Assembly: GCA_027886175.1 (NCBI GenBank)
Contig: JAJNNQ010000006.1
Location: 5,456,001 to 5,520,000, forward strand
Direction: 5' to 3'
DNA from: Phylloscopus collybita
Taxonomy: Eukaryota; Chordata; Aves; Passeriformes; Phylloscopidae
DNA length: 64,000 nt
A program made the position numbers and the translations under genes. Below the pieces are notes generated by a model. It was given only the letters and a program-made list of their open reading frames with translations. It had not been told where the DNA came from and ran no database searches. Below are positions 63,520 to 64,000 of this stretch, piece after piece (within the stretch, counting starts at the first letter, position 1; each line of letters begins with the position of its first letter).

Positions 63520-64000
63520 CATAGAAACATAGAAAGTTTTGGTTGGAAGAAACATTAAAGATCATTTGGTTCCAACTCCCATGCCATCTGGAGGGACACC
63601 TTCCACTAGATCAGATTGCTCAAAGCCCCACCCAGCTTGACCTTGGATGCTTCTAGGGATGGGACATGCACATCTTCTCTGGGCAACATGTTCCAGTGTT
63701 TCACCACCCTCACGGTAAAGAATGTTCTTCATAATTTCCAGTCTAAATCTACCATCTTTCAGTTTGAAGCCTCTCCTCCTGTCCTACCACTACATGCTTT
63801 TGTCAAAAGTCACTCTCCAGCTCTCTTGTAGCCCCCTTCAGGTACTGGAAGGTGCTCCAAGGTCTCTTTGAAGCCTGTTTTCTTCAGGATGAAAGGCCCA
63901 AACTCTTTCAAGGACAGGTCTTCCTCAGAGAAGTGCTCCATTCATCTAATCATCTTTGAGACTTTCCTCTGGACTCTTTCCAACAGGTCCATATTCATCC
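63520..64000 (-). mobile_element. CR1 LINE fragment, running off the window
   Basis: The 3' end is at 63520 (plus-strand CATAGAAACATAGAAAG, complement of the terminal octamer repeat), followed by TTGGTTGGAAGAAAC and CATTTGGTTCCAACTCCC. On the minus strand, the frame at about 63700-63770 reads FKLKDGRFRLEIMKNIL, the CR1 ORF2 C-terminal motif. The frame then shifts, giving a HVAQR segment and a QAGWGFEQSDL segment before the end of the element. The element continues past position 64000, so its 5' truncation point is not visible. It is close in sequence to the plus-strand copy at 21245 where they overlap, so both probably belong to one CR1 subfamily. Confidence 0.95.

Noticed and set aside
1..64000. 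CRISPR arrays, operons, ribosome binding sites, bacterial terminators or phage attachment sites
   Set aside because: There are no regularly spaced repeats or bacterial coding layout. The sequence is vertebrate nuclear DNA.

Overview
The window looks like nuclear DNA from a bird, most likely a songbird (passerine) or another neoavian. The evidence is repeat content. Several CR1 LINE fragments are recognisable, some ending in the CR1 terminal octamer (ATTCTATG, or its complement CATAGAAT). At least five long terminal repeats (LTRs) belong to families I recognise as common in bird genomes. The background is AT-rich and carries no operon-like or dense coding structure. Species and chromosome cannot be told from the sequence.

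I found no intact protein-coding gene, tRNA, rRNA, known small RNA gene or CRISPR array. All open frames are short. The few that resemble proteins are decayed transposon pieces: CR1 ORF2 (reverse transcriptase) and the GIY-YIG endonuclease of a Penelope-like element. The rest could be intron or intergenic DNA; the window alone cannot decide.

Layout: 1-9.06 kb is unannotated AT-rich DNA with simple repeats. 9.07-9.37 kb holds the Penelope-like relic. 9.77-10.50 kb is a truncated LTR on the minus strand (family A). 10.5-21.2 kb is mostly featureless and contains a hairpin, a possible RFX/ETS-RUNX site cluster and one half of a dispersed 20-bp repeat pair. 21.25-21.43 kb is a CR1 3' end. 24.88-26.46 kb holds two LTRs of different families in opposite orientation; the second has matching 7-bp flanks. 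26.5-35.7 kb is unique-looking DNA with a GC-rich block at 32.9-33.7 kb. 35.73-38.62 kb is a cluster of three CR1 copies, all on the minus strand. 38.6-52.3 kb is unannotated. 52.29-53.57 kb is an old, decayed CR1 reverse-transcriptase segment. 55.58-55.69 kb is a small family A fragment. 57.50-59.13 kb holds two minus-strand solo LTRs, the second with a perfect 6-bp target-site duplication. 59.1-63.5 kb is unannotated, and 63.52 kb to the window edge is a CR1 that runs off the end.

The most unusual item is the Penelope-like relic. These retroelements are rarely reported from birds, and the copy keeps the cysteine-rich GIY-YIG core across a single frameshift. The other notable items are the matched target-site duplications, the very long pure A/T runs (33-43 bases), and the 20-bp repeat pair. 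Family assignments come from memory of these families, not from a database search.
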